Source: Bradyrhizobium tropiciagri (GTDB taxonomy: Bacteria > Pseudomonadota > Alphaproteobacteria > Rhizobiales > Xanthobacteraceae). Taken from it: a stretch of DNA of 64,000 nt. How positions within the stretch are numbered: position 1 is the first letter of the stretch; each line of letters starts with the position of its first letter. The translations under genes and the position numbers were made by a program. Positions 1-8,060 of the stretch are shown one piece after another. The stretch is from assembly GCF_001189845.1 (NCBI RefSeq), contig NZ_LFLZ01000016.1, forward strand, positions 1-64,000, written 5' to 3'. Under the pieces are notes generated by a model, which worked only from the letters and a program-made list of their open reading frames with translations, was not told where the DNA came from and searched no databases.

Positions 1-90
1 CCTTAGCATAGACCTCCTCTCTCGATGACCGAACCGGCGGCCGTAACGACGGTGCGGATCTGCAAGAGATTAAAACAGAAGGAGAGCTGT

Positions 91-672
91 ATGGATTTCA
101 ATGAGATTAACCGCGGCGGATCTCCAGGGTCTCCAGGAGAGTACGCCTGGACACAAGAAGATCATGATCTATTTAGTCGGATCATCAATGAACCCGGTCC
201 ATCGTCATCCGCCGTGCCTGAGGAGACGGCTTTCGATGTCTCATTCGCCGTTCCGCACAAGTTTTCCCACGGTACCCAATCCGCCCCCGGGCAAATGGTC
301 GAGAGACTGAACCACTTGGGTCTCCTGCCTGACGCCGAACAGCCGAGTATGACCTATGAGATCAAAGGGCATCGCTATACGGCCGCGCTGGACCTCTCTA
401 GCGGCGTGCGTCTCATTCATAATCCACCGGAGGACCAAAATATTGGAGCTGGGCCAGCGGGGCTACCAGATTTCGGAGCATTCATTTTCGAGACGTCGCG
501 TAGAGGTTTTCCGCTTCCGGAGCAGTGGGCGCCCCCAGCCCTCATCGAGAAGCTGCAGGAAACGGGCTTCATGCCTGGTCCAAACAACACAACAACCATT
601 GCCCTCAATGGCCGAACTTACAATGCGGAATTAATGCGGGGAGGGTTCGTCAGGCTCAGGAGGGCTGGGTGA
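91..672 (+). CDS. Hypothetical protein with a tandemly duplicated domain; possible type III effector
   Basis: A protein of 193 residues that I do not recognise. The start is ATG at 91, chosen because AAGGAGAG sits five bases upstream; the frame is open further 5' but without a comparable ribosome site. It has a Gly/Ser/Pro-rich, hydrophilic N-terminus with no signal peptide or membrane segment, as in many type III secreted proteins. The rest is two copies of one unit of about 55-60 residues. Each runs from an aromatic-rich start through an APxxxxExL helix and a GxxP turn to a beta-rich end with G(H/R)xYxAxL and a final VRL. The upstream promoter region is mostly outside the window, so a tts box cannot be checked. 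Effector status is inference from composition and island context. Confidence 0.6.
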   Translation: MDFNEINRGGSPGSPGEYAWTQEDHDLFSRIINEPGPSSSAVPEETAFDVSFAVPHKFSHGTQSAPGQMVERLNHLGLLPDAEQPSMTYEIKGHRYTAALDLSSGVRLIHNPPEDQNIGAGPAGLPDFGAFIFETSRRGFPLPEQWAPPALIEKLQETGFMPGPNNTTTIALNGRTYNAELMRGGFVRLRRAG

Positions 673-1232
673 AAAGGCGCCGAGATAGAACCAGCGGAGC
701 TAGCCGCTACGGTCTTGCGGTCATTCGGTTCCAACTATCTCGGCTGTTCATAGCTCAGCAAATGGACTGTCGCGTGCGCCAGCGGGTGGATAGCATCGGC
801 CCCTGGCGGATCGCGGATTCAGCAAGCCGCCGAAGCGCCCGCGTGAACCGGTTTCGTGAAATCGCCGTCGGCATCGTCTTCGAACGCACCATAAGCCCAC
901 AAAACAACTACGCGAAGGATAGCCTCTCCACAGGCGACGGCAGCGGGTGAATCCGTTCTGGCCGTCTCAACGCTGCTGAAGACAACGATAATGAACAACA
1001 TCGGCCGCGACATCGAGAGTCCTGATGCTGGCCCGCGCGTTACCAACATACGTATGAAGAATATGACCAGTATCAGGAGACCACGCCAACATTATCCCGA
1101 AGCTATGACATCCGTGAAGCGGATCCACGTTCCGGTGTACTTGATGCAGCCCAATGGATCCGCGAATGTTGTGTCAGTCGATTGAGGGGGGCGAGGGCAG
1201 ACCGGCAGGGCGATCGCGCGAGGCCACCAGCG
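673..1232. other. Gene-poor stretch
   Basis: No reading frame here has a convincing ribosome site or recognisable protein. I see no operator or hairpin worth naming. Confidence 0.4.
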
Positions 1233-1976
1233 TCAGCCCAATACGTCGACCCTGCCGGTTTCGAGCCGATATAGACCGCCGACGATCTTGAGTGTTTTTT
1301 GCTCGATAGCCGGGTTCAGGATCGGGCTGGCGGATTTGAGTTTATTGACGTTATCGATCACATTCTGCCGGATCACATCGGCGGAGCTGTCACCTGGTTG
1401 GTGGCCGGACCCTCTTACGGCAGGCGCAAGCGCGCTGACGAGGGAGCGGATATGTCCCGGTGCCGGCTTGCCTTCGTCAAGCGAGTTGATGGTGGCCTCT
1501 ATCGCGCCGCAGTGATCGTGACCGAGTACCAGGATCAACGGCGTGTTCAGTACGGCGACCGCGTACTCCAGGCTAGCTAGCGTGTCATCGTTGACGAAGT
1601 TACCGGCGAGGCGGCATATGAACAAATCACCAAGTCCGCTGTCGAAGGCAAGCTCGGGCGCTACCCGCGAATCGGCGCAGCTCAGAACCGCCGCATATGG
1701 ATTCTGACCATCGACTAAAAGTCGGCGCTCGCGTTCCAGATCGCGCCCTCGCGACACGCTCTGCACATAACGATCATTACCCTCCATCAGCCGCTTCAGT
1801 GCAGCATCGGGCGAGAGCTGATTATCCGGCTTCGGCGGCGCTGTTGCTTGCTTCGCGTCGACAATGTTGCCGGCAAACGGCACGACAAATGCCGAAAGAG
1901 CGAACAGTAACAGCGAGCGGCGGGAAGGAGGGACCTCGGTCGGATAGGGAGTGCCCTGTGGATAGTTTGCATGCAT
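1233..1976 (-). CDS. Beta-class carbonic anhydrase, exported
   Basis: This 247-residue protein interconverts CO2 and bicarbonate. The beta-class zinc site is visible as CADSRV and, further on, GHDHCGA. The N-terminus has a twin-arginine-like stretch (PPSRRSLLLF) followed by a hydrophobic segment, so the enzyme is probably exported to the periplasm. Mature length fits the family. The start at 1976 has AGAGGT upstream. It follows the nuclease-like gene on the same strand by 11 bases, so the two are probably co-transcribed. Family assignment is firm; the export route is inferred from the signal. Confidence 0.9.
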   Translation of the reverse strand: MHANYPQGTPYPTEVPPSRRSLLLFALSAFVVPFAGNIVDAKQATAPPKPDNQLSPDAALKRLMEGNDRYVQSVSRGRDLERERRLLVDGQNPYAAVLSCADSRVAPELAFDSGLGDLFICRLAGNFVNDDTLASLEYAVAVLNTPLILVLGHDHCGAIEATINSLDEGKPAPGHIRSLVSALAPAVRGSGHQPGDSSADVIRQNVIDNVNKLKSASPILNPAIEQKTLKIVGGLYRLETGRVDVLG

Positions 1977-1987
1977 GGATAGGACCT

Positions 1988-2713
1988 CTATCGCGCGGCT
2001 CTATGCCAACCCATGGCTTCGGCCTCGTTTTCGCTGCAGAACCAGCGTTCAGCCGGTTTCTTCGTCATGTCGATTTGCCCGTAACTGATTTGTCCCGGAG
2101 AGTGATACGTGCGCTCGCCGTTACCGTCGATGGTGCCCTTTATCACGCAGTCGGGGGAGGGCGGGTCAGATAGCAGAGCGGATCCGAGCAGGAGTTCCTG
2201 GGCCTCGTTCGGCACCGAGCTCGCGCCGACAATGATCGTGCTCTTGTTGCGGCGGCGCCAGTCCCAGGGGGTGATGAATGCCCCCGACCACAGGCCGGCA
2301 AAGGCATTGCTCGCCACCACCTCATTGATGAGGTAAACATGCGTGGATGGAGCGGATGACAGTGCCCAGCCGGAGCTTACCATCCAGGCGTTCACGTCCT
2401 GGCCCTCGATGAAGCAACTGCCGAGAGACCTGCCGTACTTGTCTACTCCTGCGGTCTGACAATCCCATATTCGTCCATTCGAGTAGTTGATAAGGGCGTC
2501 ACGAGCAGCTACCCCGCAGGCCCATTTCTGACCATGAGCATCCAGGCAAATCTGATCAGTGTCGGGGGCCTCGATACCGGAGAGCCGAATTCGCGTTTGC
2601 GCGATCTCTATCGTGTTGGCGTCGAGGATTTGGGGAGCACCGCTCAGTTTCGCCGCGCAAACAGGAGACGCGATGATAGCGAGCAATGCTGCCATCATTA
2701 CGCGGTACTTCAT
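1988..2713 (-). CDS. Secreted staphylococcal-nuclease-like (SNase/thermonuclease) domain protein
   Basis: The start is ATG at 2713, with AGGA just upstream, giving 241 residues that begin with a clear signal peptide ending near VCAA. The first half matches the SNase fold: a strand reading IRLSGIEAPD, then the KYGRSLGSCF segment seen in small secreted nuclease homologues. The C-terminal 80 residues are a less familiar Cys-containing tail. Whether it is catalytically active is unclear, since I cannot place all the active-site Arg and Glu residues. It lies immediately upstream of the exported carbonic anhydrase gene and probably shares its transcript. Confidence 0.75.
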   Translation of the reverse strand: MKYRVMMAALLAIIASPVCAAKLSGAPQILDANTIEIAQTRIRLSGIEAPDTDQICLDAHGQKWACGVAARDALINYSNGRIWDCQTAGVDKYGRSLGSCFIEGQDVNAWMVSSGWALSSAPSTHVYLINEVVASNAFAGLWSGAFITPWDWRRRNKSTIIVGASSVPNEAQELLLGSALLSDPPSPDCVIKGTIDGNGERTYHSPGQISYGQIDMTKKPAERWFCSENEAEAMGWHRAAR

Positions 2714-3566
2714 CCTGATATCCTTTCGCTCTTGGTTCATCTGCTCACAACATCGCAGCGATCCGGTGTCGTCACAGCCGACTGCTGACCGCACAGGTCG
2801 TCGTCTGGTCGGCATCTATCGACAATGCTTTTGGAAGCGCTTTTGTGGAAGCTTGCTTATATTTTCAGCGTACGACCTGACGCTGGGTGAGATTCAAGAG
2901 ATTTCTTCGGGGGCATTTTCCGATGCGGCTCTGGCATCCGAAGCTCGCTCCCTCTCTCCCGGACATATTCCCGCATGTTTTCAGCGCTGGGCTCGCGACC
3001 CGGGAAGGGCGCTTGGCACGCTATTTCACCAAGGGCTCGGAATAAGCGGGCGAGTGCTAGTCTTCGCCGCCGAGCGGAAGAAGCCGCATTGCTAAGTCTC
3101 TATCGTTCGACAGGACTACACGCGGTTGATGGTAAGGAAAGTAGAGGCCTGGCAAGGCACGATAAGAGTGATTGCTCAAAAGAGATCGGCCTCTCGCTTG
3201 GTCCCACGGCACAAAGCAACCATGCTTCACTCACACGGTGGGCCGCATCCGCGACCGTCATTGCCCTGAAACGCTGCGCGCGAAATGGCTTCCATAAGCC
3301 TGGCCGGCGTCGATGCTCGTCGAACGGAAGAAAGCACGGTTCGGCGTAAGGGCGAGCGTGCGGAATGATGTGGGACGGCTTTTACGGGCTGCGGTGCAAG
3401 GGCGTCCTCGCACTATTGCGAGTTGCGATCTGGTCGCGATTTCAGAGCGATGAATTAATCCACAACACGTGTCTGCAGTCAGGCATTGCGGCATTCGCGC
3501 TGGCGGGACTTGGGCGACTCACGCTAGTCATTATGTTCAACTGCCTCGCCGCACAATGGGATTGAA
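2714..3566. other. Gene-poor stretch
   Basis: No supported gene was found. Several short open frames exist on both strands, but none has a good ribosome site or recognisable sequence. A TGGCACG at 3014 lacks the GC at -12 needed for a sigma-54 promoter. Confidence 0.4.
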
Positions 3567-3749
3567 ATGGTTATGGCCACCCCCGAATTGCCGGTCTCTT
3601 GTTACGCGCTAGAAGTGGACGGCCGGCTCAAGGCCGAATTCGCAACCAGAGACGGCGCCCGGGCTGGTGGAGCAGAACTAAAGAAGCGTTTTCCCATGCT
3701 TCAAATCAAGATCTATGACGCGCAGACGAATGCGCGCGAGGAAATTTAG
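3567..3749 (+). CDS. Small hypothetical protein, paralogue of the one at 40127
   Basis: A 60-residue soluble protein of unknown function. It is clearly related to the 64-residue protein at 40127-40321. Both share a Y-x-LEVDG core, EFATRDGA, an AG..ELK(K/R) segment and a PMLQ(I/V) strand followed by a YDA(Q/M)T tail. Conservation between two copies 36 kb apart supports its being a real gene despite its size. The ribosome site is weak. The predicted pattern is strand-strand-helix-strand, as in small single-domain proteins. It lies about 290 bases upstream of the IS5 element. Confidence 0.6.
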   Translation: MVMATPELPVSCYALEVDGRLKAEFATRDGARAGGAELKKRFPMLQIKIYDAQTNAREEI

Positions 3750-4035
3750 ATTAAGCTCAGTTCGATCTTTGATCCTCGCAGCAAGGCTGCGGAGCTCCTC
3801 GCCGGGGGCACTCGGGAAAGGGTCCCGCCGCCATTGAGGATGCCGGCGTCGCTATCACTGCCCCGTTCCCGGGGTCCCTCTTAAACCGGTCTCGTCGCTG
3901 CACTCGCTCCCGCGGGTGCTTGTTGGTCGCGCGATGCGCTGCGCGCACGCCTGGTCGGGCTTGGCCTCAGCATCGCCTCGCTTGGTCCGTGAAGGATGAC
4001 ACGTCGCGCTGGCGAGAGCGGATGTGTCTTTTTGT
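3750..4035. other. Stretch left of the IS5 element
   Basis: Nothing coding is supported between the small gene and the left end of the IS5-family element. Confidence 0.35.
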
Positions 4036-5561
4036 AGTCGCCCGTGAAGAACTCGTAAGGCCTTGATCGGGGATTCAATTTTTCTGGCGCAGGGAGTTTG
4101 GGATTGCAAGCTTTCGGGGTGTCGAGCCTTGGAAGCTTGCGTTTTCATTTTCAAGATTCCCTCGAATCGCCGGGCGTGATTCCGTGGTCGCATCTGGAGG
4201 GGACGATGCGACCACAAAAGCCGCAGACGACGGGGGCAGGTGATCTGTTTCGCGCCAGGCTCGACCAGATCATCAACATGAAGCACGAGCTGGTGCAGCT
4301 TGGCGGCAAGATCGACTGGGACTGGATCGATCGCGAGATCGCGCCGCTCTATAGCGACAAGGGCCGGCCCGGGATCGAGACCCGGTTCATCATCGGGCTC
4401 CTTCTGCTCAAGCAGATCTACGGCTTATCCGACGAAGGGGTGTGCGAGCGCTGGGTCTATGATCCGTATTTCCAGCACTTCACAGGCGAGGAGGTTTTCC
4501 AGCACGAGTTCCCGCACGAGCGCTCTGACCTGAGCCATTGGAGGAAGCGCCTCGGTGACAAACTGGAGCTTTTGCTGGCCGAGAGTTTAAGGGTCGCGCA
4601 CGAGACCGGCGCGCTGCGCACGCGTGACCTCGAGCGGGTCACGGTGGACACCACCGTGCAGCCCAAGGCCATCACCTTCCCAACCGATGCCAAGTTGCTG
4701 CATGCGGCAATCAGGGGGCTCAACCGGCTGGCCCGCAAATGCGGGGTGCGGCTACGGCAGTCCTATCTGCGCATCGCCAAGCGAGCGGCCATGATGGCTT
4801 CCCGCTATGCCCATGCCAAGCAGTTCAAGCGCCACCATCGCCAATTGCGCCTGCTGCGCAGCCGACTCGGGCGGATCATCCGCGACATCCACCGCAAAAC
4901 CGCCGGACAGCCAGAACTCGCGGCGGTCTTCGAAGGGCCGCTCGCGCGTGCTGCACAGATCCGATCGCAGCAGCAGCGCCAACGCGGATGGAAGCTCTAT
5001 TCCTTCCATGCCCCCGAGGTCGAATGCATCGGCAAAGGCAAGGCCAGCGCACCCTACGAGTTCGGCGTCAAAGCCTCGATCGTCACCACCAACGCCAGCG
5101 CTCCCGGTGGCCACTTCGTGCTCCACGCCAAGGCGCTGCCGGGCAACCCTTATGACGGGCATACGCTCGGCAGCGTCTTTGATGCCACCGAGGAGCTTAC
5201 CGGCTGCGCGATCGAGCGCGCCAATGTCGACAAGGGCTATCGCGGCCACGACACGGCCAATCCGCGTCGCGTCTTCATCTCTGGTCAGAAGCGTGGAGTC
5301 TTCGGCGTCATCAAGCGCGAACTACGGCGTCGCTCAGCAATCGAACCCGTCATCGGACACATGAAGACCGATGGCCACCTCGGCCGCTGCCATCTCAAAG
5401 GTCGCGAGGGCGACGCCGCAAACGTTATCCTCACCGCCGTCGGCCACAATCTCCGCCGCGTCCTTGCCTGGCTCAGGGCTCTGCTGCGCCTATTCCTGCT
5501 CGCTCTCTGCCAGGCATTCGCCCCCGTGCCGGCAGTCAGATGGGCTTCTTAACGGCCGACT
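4036..5561 (+). mobile_element. IS5-family insertion sequence, apparently complete
   Basis: The element is about 1.53 kb. The left end reads AGTCGCCCGTGAAGAA. The right end, read inward on the other strand, is AGTCGGCCGTTAAGAA, an imperfect inverted repeat with two mismatches in 16. Both ends are flanked by TTGT (4032-4035 and 5562-5565), a candidate 4-bp target duplication. The transposase stop codon falls inside the right repeat, as is common in compact IS5-type elements. The ends were assigned by eye. Confidence 0.7.
4206..5552 (+). CDS. IS5-family transposase
   Basis: This 448-residue DDE transposase starts at ATG 4206, preceded by GGAGGGG; the open frame extends upstream to 4098 without a better site. 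It carries the N-terminal domain typical of the larger IS5-type enzymes (GRPGIETRFIIGLLLLKQ, then the segment around WVYDPYFQHFTGEE). The first catalytic Asp is in VDTTVQPKA, and the C-terminal part contains VDKGYRGHD and the RRSAIEPVIGHMK segment. The frame is intact, so the element could be active. Confidence 0.9.
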   Translation: MRPQKPQTTGAGDLFRARLDQIINMKHELVQLGGKIDWDWIDREIAPLYSDKGRPGIETRFIIGLLLLKQIYGLSDEGVCERWVYDPYFQHFTGEEVFQHEFPHERSDLSHWRKRLGDKLELLLAESLRVAHETGALRTRDLERVTVDTTVQPKAITFPTDAKLLHAAIRGLNRLARKCGVRLRQSYLRIAKRAAMMASRYAHAKQFKRHHRQLRLLRSRLGRIIRDIHRKTAGQPELAAVFEGPLARAAQIRSQQQRQRGWKLYSFHAPEVECIGKGKASAPYEFGVKASIVTTNASAPGGHFVLHAKALPGNPYDGHTLGSVFDATEELTGCAIERANVDKGYRGHDTANPRRVFISGQKRGVFGVIKRELRRRSAIEPVIGHMKTDGHLGRCHLKGREGDAANVILTAVGHNLRRVLAWLRALLRLFLLALCQAFAPVPAVRWAS

Positions 5562-5733
5562 TTGTACTGGTTCCGCCGCGCCTACTCGTCCGAAGAGGCA
5601 GGAGCCATCCTGATGCCTGGCTTTCTCGATTGGGGGCTTGCAGGCCGGAGAAAGGCTTGCCTGCTGCTGGCATAGCTGGACGCGTCACTATTTCAGCGCA
5701 TGGGTCTTGCTGTTGGCGCGACCCGCTCGGTGC

Positions 5734-6561
5734 TCAAGGAGTAGCGCTGCCGTCCTGATTATTTGTCGAGGCCTTTCGCCCCCCCTCCAACGCCTCGTTT
5801 GGCTCTATGTGATGGAACCAGGAGCCGGGAGGAGACGTCGCAATCCTCTTGGCAAGGAAAGATTGCGGCTCCCAATTGTGCCCCTCGCGCTTCTCGAAGG
5901 TGATGACGCCATTCTCCGTAAAATAACGCGGGCCTGGTATGTTGCAGTTCACCAACAGCAGAACGCGCCACCGGTCCGCTTTCTCGGTCGGCTTGTCATT
6001 CGCCGCCGTCACGTAATCCACGACAACAGGTTCGATGATATGACAGCGGCCGCGCCGCAATAGATCTCCGAGCTTGCCCCGCGCGGTCGTGACAAAGTTG
6101 AAATTGACCGGATCATGCAGAAAACGAAGGTTTGCGTCTTTTTCTCCGTCGGTGACTTCACTGGCGATGAGTGAAAGCGCCAGGGCACGCCAGCCGAGTT
6201 CGATGGGCTTTGCATAGGGAGACGCAACTTCAATCTTTCCGTCGGTCCCGACCTTCCAGGTAATAACGTAATGTTCGTCTGATATGTTATCCTGATGTCT
6301 GGTCCAGGAAAGATAAACATACTCAGTGTGGTCGATGCCTTCGGCGATTCCCCAGTTTCGAGGGACGAAGTGAGCCACTTTCGAGACTTTGGAGACAATG
6401 TGCTCGATTGTCTCACCGTCTCGTGCTCGCCAGGTTGACTTGACTCGTTCGACAAGCGCGTTTTCGCCGGCTCGCGCACTGTTGCCCGTCGCAACCAGCC
6501 CAGCAAGGAAAATCAGCAATTGACAGAGACAAAGCGTGCCTCTTGCAGACATTCTCTTCAT
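5734..6561 (-). CDS. Hypothetical secreted protein, possibly NifA/sigma-54 controlled
   Basis: ATG at 6561 (or 6552, three codons in) begins a signal peptide of about 30 residues ending ARA-GEN, followed by a soluble domain of about 245 residues. I do not recognise a family. The mature part has many aromatic and charged residues, a central SLIASEVTDGEK segment and a C-terminal PGSWFHHIEPNE. About 230 bases upstream on the same strand is a sigma-54-like -24/-12 element with a near-perfect NifA-type upstream site, so nitrogen-fixation-linked expression is possible. No neighbour on this strand lies close enough to suggest an operon. Confidence 0.6.
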   Translation of the reverse strand: MKRMSARGTLCLCQLLIFLAGLVATGNSARAGENALVERVKSTWRARDGETIEHIVSKVSKVAHFVPRNWGIAEGIDHTEYVYLSWTRHQDNISDEHYVITWKVGTDGKIEVASPYAKPIELGWRALALSLIASEVTDGEKDANLRFLHDPVNFNFVTTARGKLGDLLRRGRCHIIEPVVVDYVTAANDKPTEKADRWRVLLLVNCNIPGPRYFTENGVITFEKREGHNWEPQSFLAKRIATSPPGSWFHHIEPNEALEGGRKASTNNQDGSATP

Positions 6562-6787
6562 AGCGGCAGGACCATCGGTTTTGCATCCACACGTCAAAGC
6601 GGCAGCCTTCAATGCTATCCTCGATTGGAAGAAGTTAGCGGCAACGTGACGCGGGCGCCTGCCGATGTCCCGCGCGAGCAGGCGCAGTCCCCTCGACGTC
6701 ACGCGCCGCTAACTTCAGTGGGCCAGCGACAACCTCAATTTGCTGTGCTGGACCTGCCCAGGGGGAGAAGCCCGGGCATCTTGCGCC

Positions 6788-6803
6788 TGCATCCTTCGTG
6801 CCA
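6788..6803 (-). promoter_or_regulatory. Candidate sigma-54 (RpoN) -24/-12 promoter
   Basis: On the minus strand the sequence is TGGCACGAAGGATGCA. This matches the consensus TGGCACG-N4-TTGCA at every fixed position except one T, with the correct ten bases between GG and GC. The next minus-strand gene starts at 6561, giving a leader of roughly 215 bases. It is assigned by pattern only. Confidence 0.5.
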
Positions 6804-6843
6804 GGAAATACCCGGCAAAATCGCGCCGGATTCGTGTAGCGTT

Positions 6844-6859
6844 TGTCGGCTTTCCGACC
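6844..6859 (-). promoter_or_regulatory. Candidate NifA upstream activating site
   Basis: On the plus strand it reads TGT, ten bases, then ACC, one mismatch from TGT-N4-T-N5-ACA, with the central T in place. It lies about 40 bases upstream of the -24 element, somewhat closer than the usual 80-150 bases. An internal GTCGG/CCGAC symmetry is present. Confidence 0.35.
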
Positions 6860-7249
6860 TGCGCTCGTTTCAATGTTTCCAATCCGCCGATCAGCGCGGG
6901 CTTGCTCAACTTTGTCGCGCCGATCTTCGAGGCGCAAGCGAAGGGCGCTGCCGGTTTACGGATGAGAAATCGGGAAGCATTTTTAAAAGTTGTCGAACCG
7001 TCCGCTCGGTGTGGTCACCCGAACGCCCGCGATCTCTACCGGCCCGCAAATGATAAGCAAAAACGCTCATCATCGCCGGGCGTGTGGAATCGTTCGGAAG
7101 CGAGTCGTCAGGCAGGCAATGATACGGTGCGCGCGTTTCTGCCTACGCACACGGTCAGTCGTCCAGCTGCCTCGACTACGCATTCATGGTTGGATGAGCC
7201 GCTGTTTCCAGTCGCGCCGGCCGGGTAAGCGAAAAACGATCAAGTCGCG
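6860..7249. other. Gene-poor stretch
   Basis: No supported gene or site is visible between the candidate NifA region and the small membrane protein gene. Confidence 0.35.
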
Positions 7250-7396
7250 CTAGCTTCCTCTCAAGTTGCTCAACATTCTCGAGGACGTCTGACTGACGGA
7301 TTGATTCATGAACGCTGTCAGCAGCCTCCCGAACATGCTGACCGCAAAGACGGTGACAGCAAAGACGCCGACGGCGCTCCAAACAGCCATTTTCAT
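7250..7396 (-). CDS. Small membrane protein, hypothetical
   Basis: A 48-residue protein whose ATG at 7396 is preceded by GGGAGG seven bases upstream, a strong ribosome site. It begins MKMAVWSAVGVFAV and has one hydrophobic helix of about 20 residues followed by a polar Ser/Asn/Gln-rich tail. No family is recognised. The ribosome site and the clean single-helix pattern are the evidence that it is real. Confidence 0.45.
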   Translation of the reverse strand: MKMAVWSAVGVFAVTVFAVSMFGRLLTAFMNQSVSQTSSRMLSNLRGS

Positions 7397-7777
7397 TGCG
7401 GGCCTCCCAGTGTTCGTTGAGGCGAATCGATATGCGTGCCCGAGTATTATCGGCATCAGAGACCGCAAGTCGCCTATCAGGATTGGTGGGCTCATAGGTC
7501 AACATGCGCGCCGGGTATTCTGATGAATGGTTGCGCAGATGTTTTGCCCCTGGCGGCGATTCTCGACTGTCGAGAGACAGGATGCTGGCGCGTTGGAAGC
7601 GCCGCGAATTGCGCCTTCGACAATTCTTTCGACACATATATTGGAGAGAGCTTCCAATCGTGGTCAACTTTCGACGTTGAATGGCCATTTGAGTCACCGA
7701 TGATGGCAGCATTGACGTGAGAGAGTCATCTGAGAGGTTGACGGAAGCGGTCTGTTGCCGATAATCCAAATCGTAGA
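7397..7777. other. Stretch before the metE riboswitch
   Basis: No gene is supported. The metE transcript presumably begins near the right end of this stretch, but no promoter could be assigned. Confidence 0.35.
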
Positions 7778-7966
7778 GGTTCTCCGGTCCCGCTGGATCC
7801 GGAGCTAAGAGGGAAGCCGGTGAACAGGCCGGCGCTGCCCCCGCAACTGTAAGCGGCGAGCCGCTGTCCAACAAAGTCACTGAAGCCTGTGCGGCTTCGG
7901 GAAGGCCGGACAGCAGCGATGACCCGCGAGCCAGGAGACCTGCCTCGACCACATATACGTCCACGG
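7778..7966 (+). promoter_or_regulatory. Cobalamin (B12) riboswitch upstream of metE
   Basis: All the hallmark blocks appear in order: GGGAAGCCGGTGAA, then GCTGCCCCCGCAACTGTAAG, then CGGGAAGGCCGG, and finally the B12 box AGCCAGGAGACCTGCC. Spacing fits the class. It precedes metE, the B12-independent methionine synthase. In this known arrangement adenosylcobalamin binding shuts the gene off when the B12-dependent MetH can work. Boundaries are approximate because the outer P1 helix was placed by eye. Confidence 0.93.
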
Positions 7967-8060
7967 GCGGGGTGTCCCGGTGGTGCGCCAAGCAACCGCC
8001 CCTCGGGCGGTTGTGCTTGCGTCCGCCATGGCCTTTGCCCCCAACTACGGGGTTAGCGCT

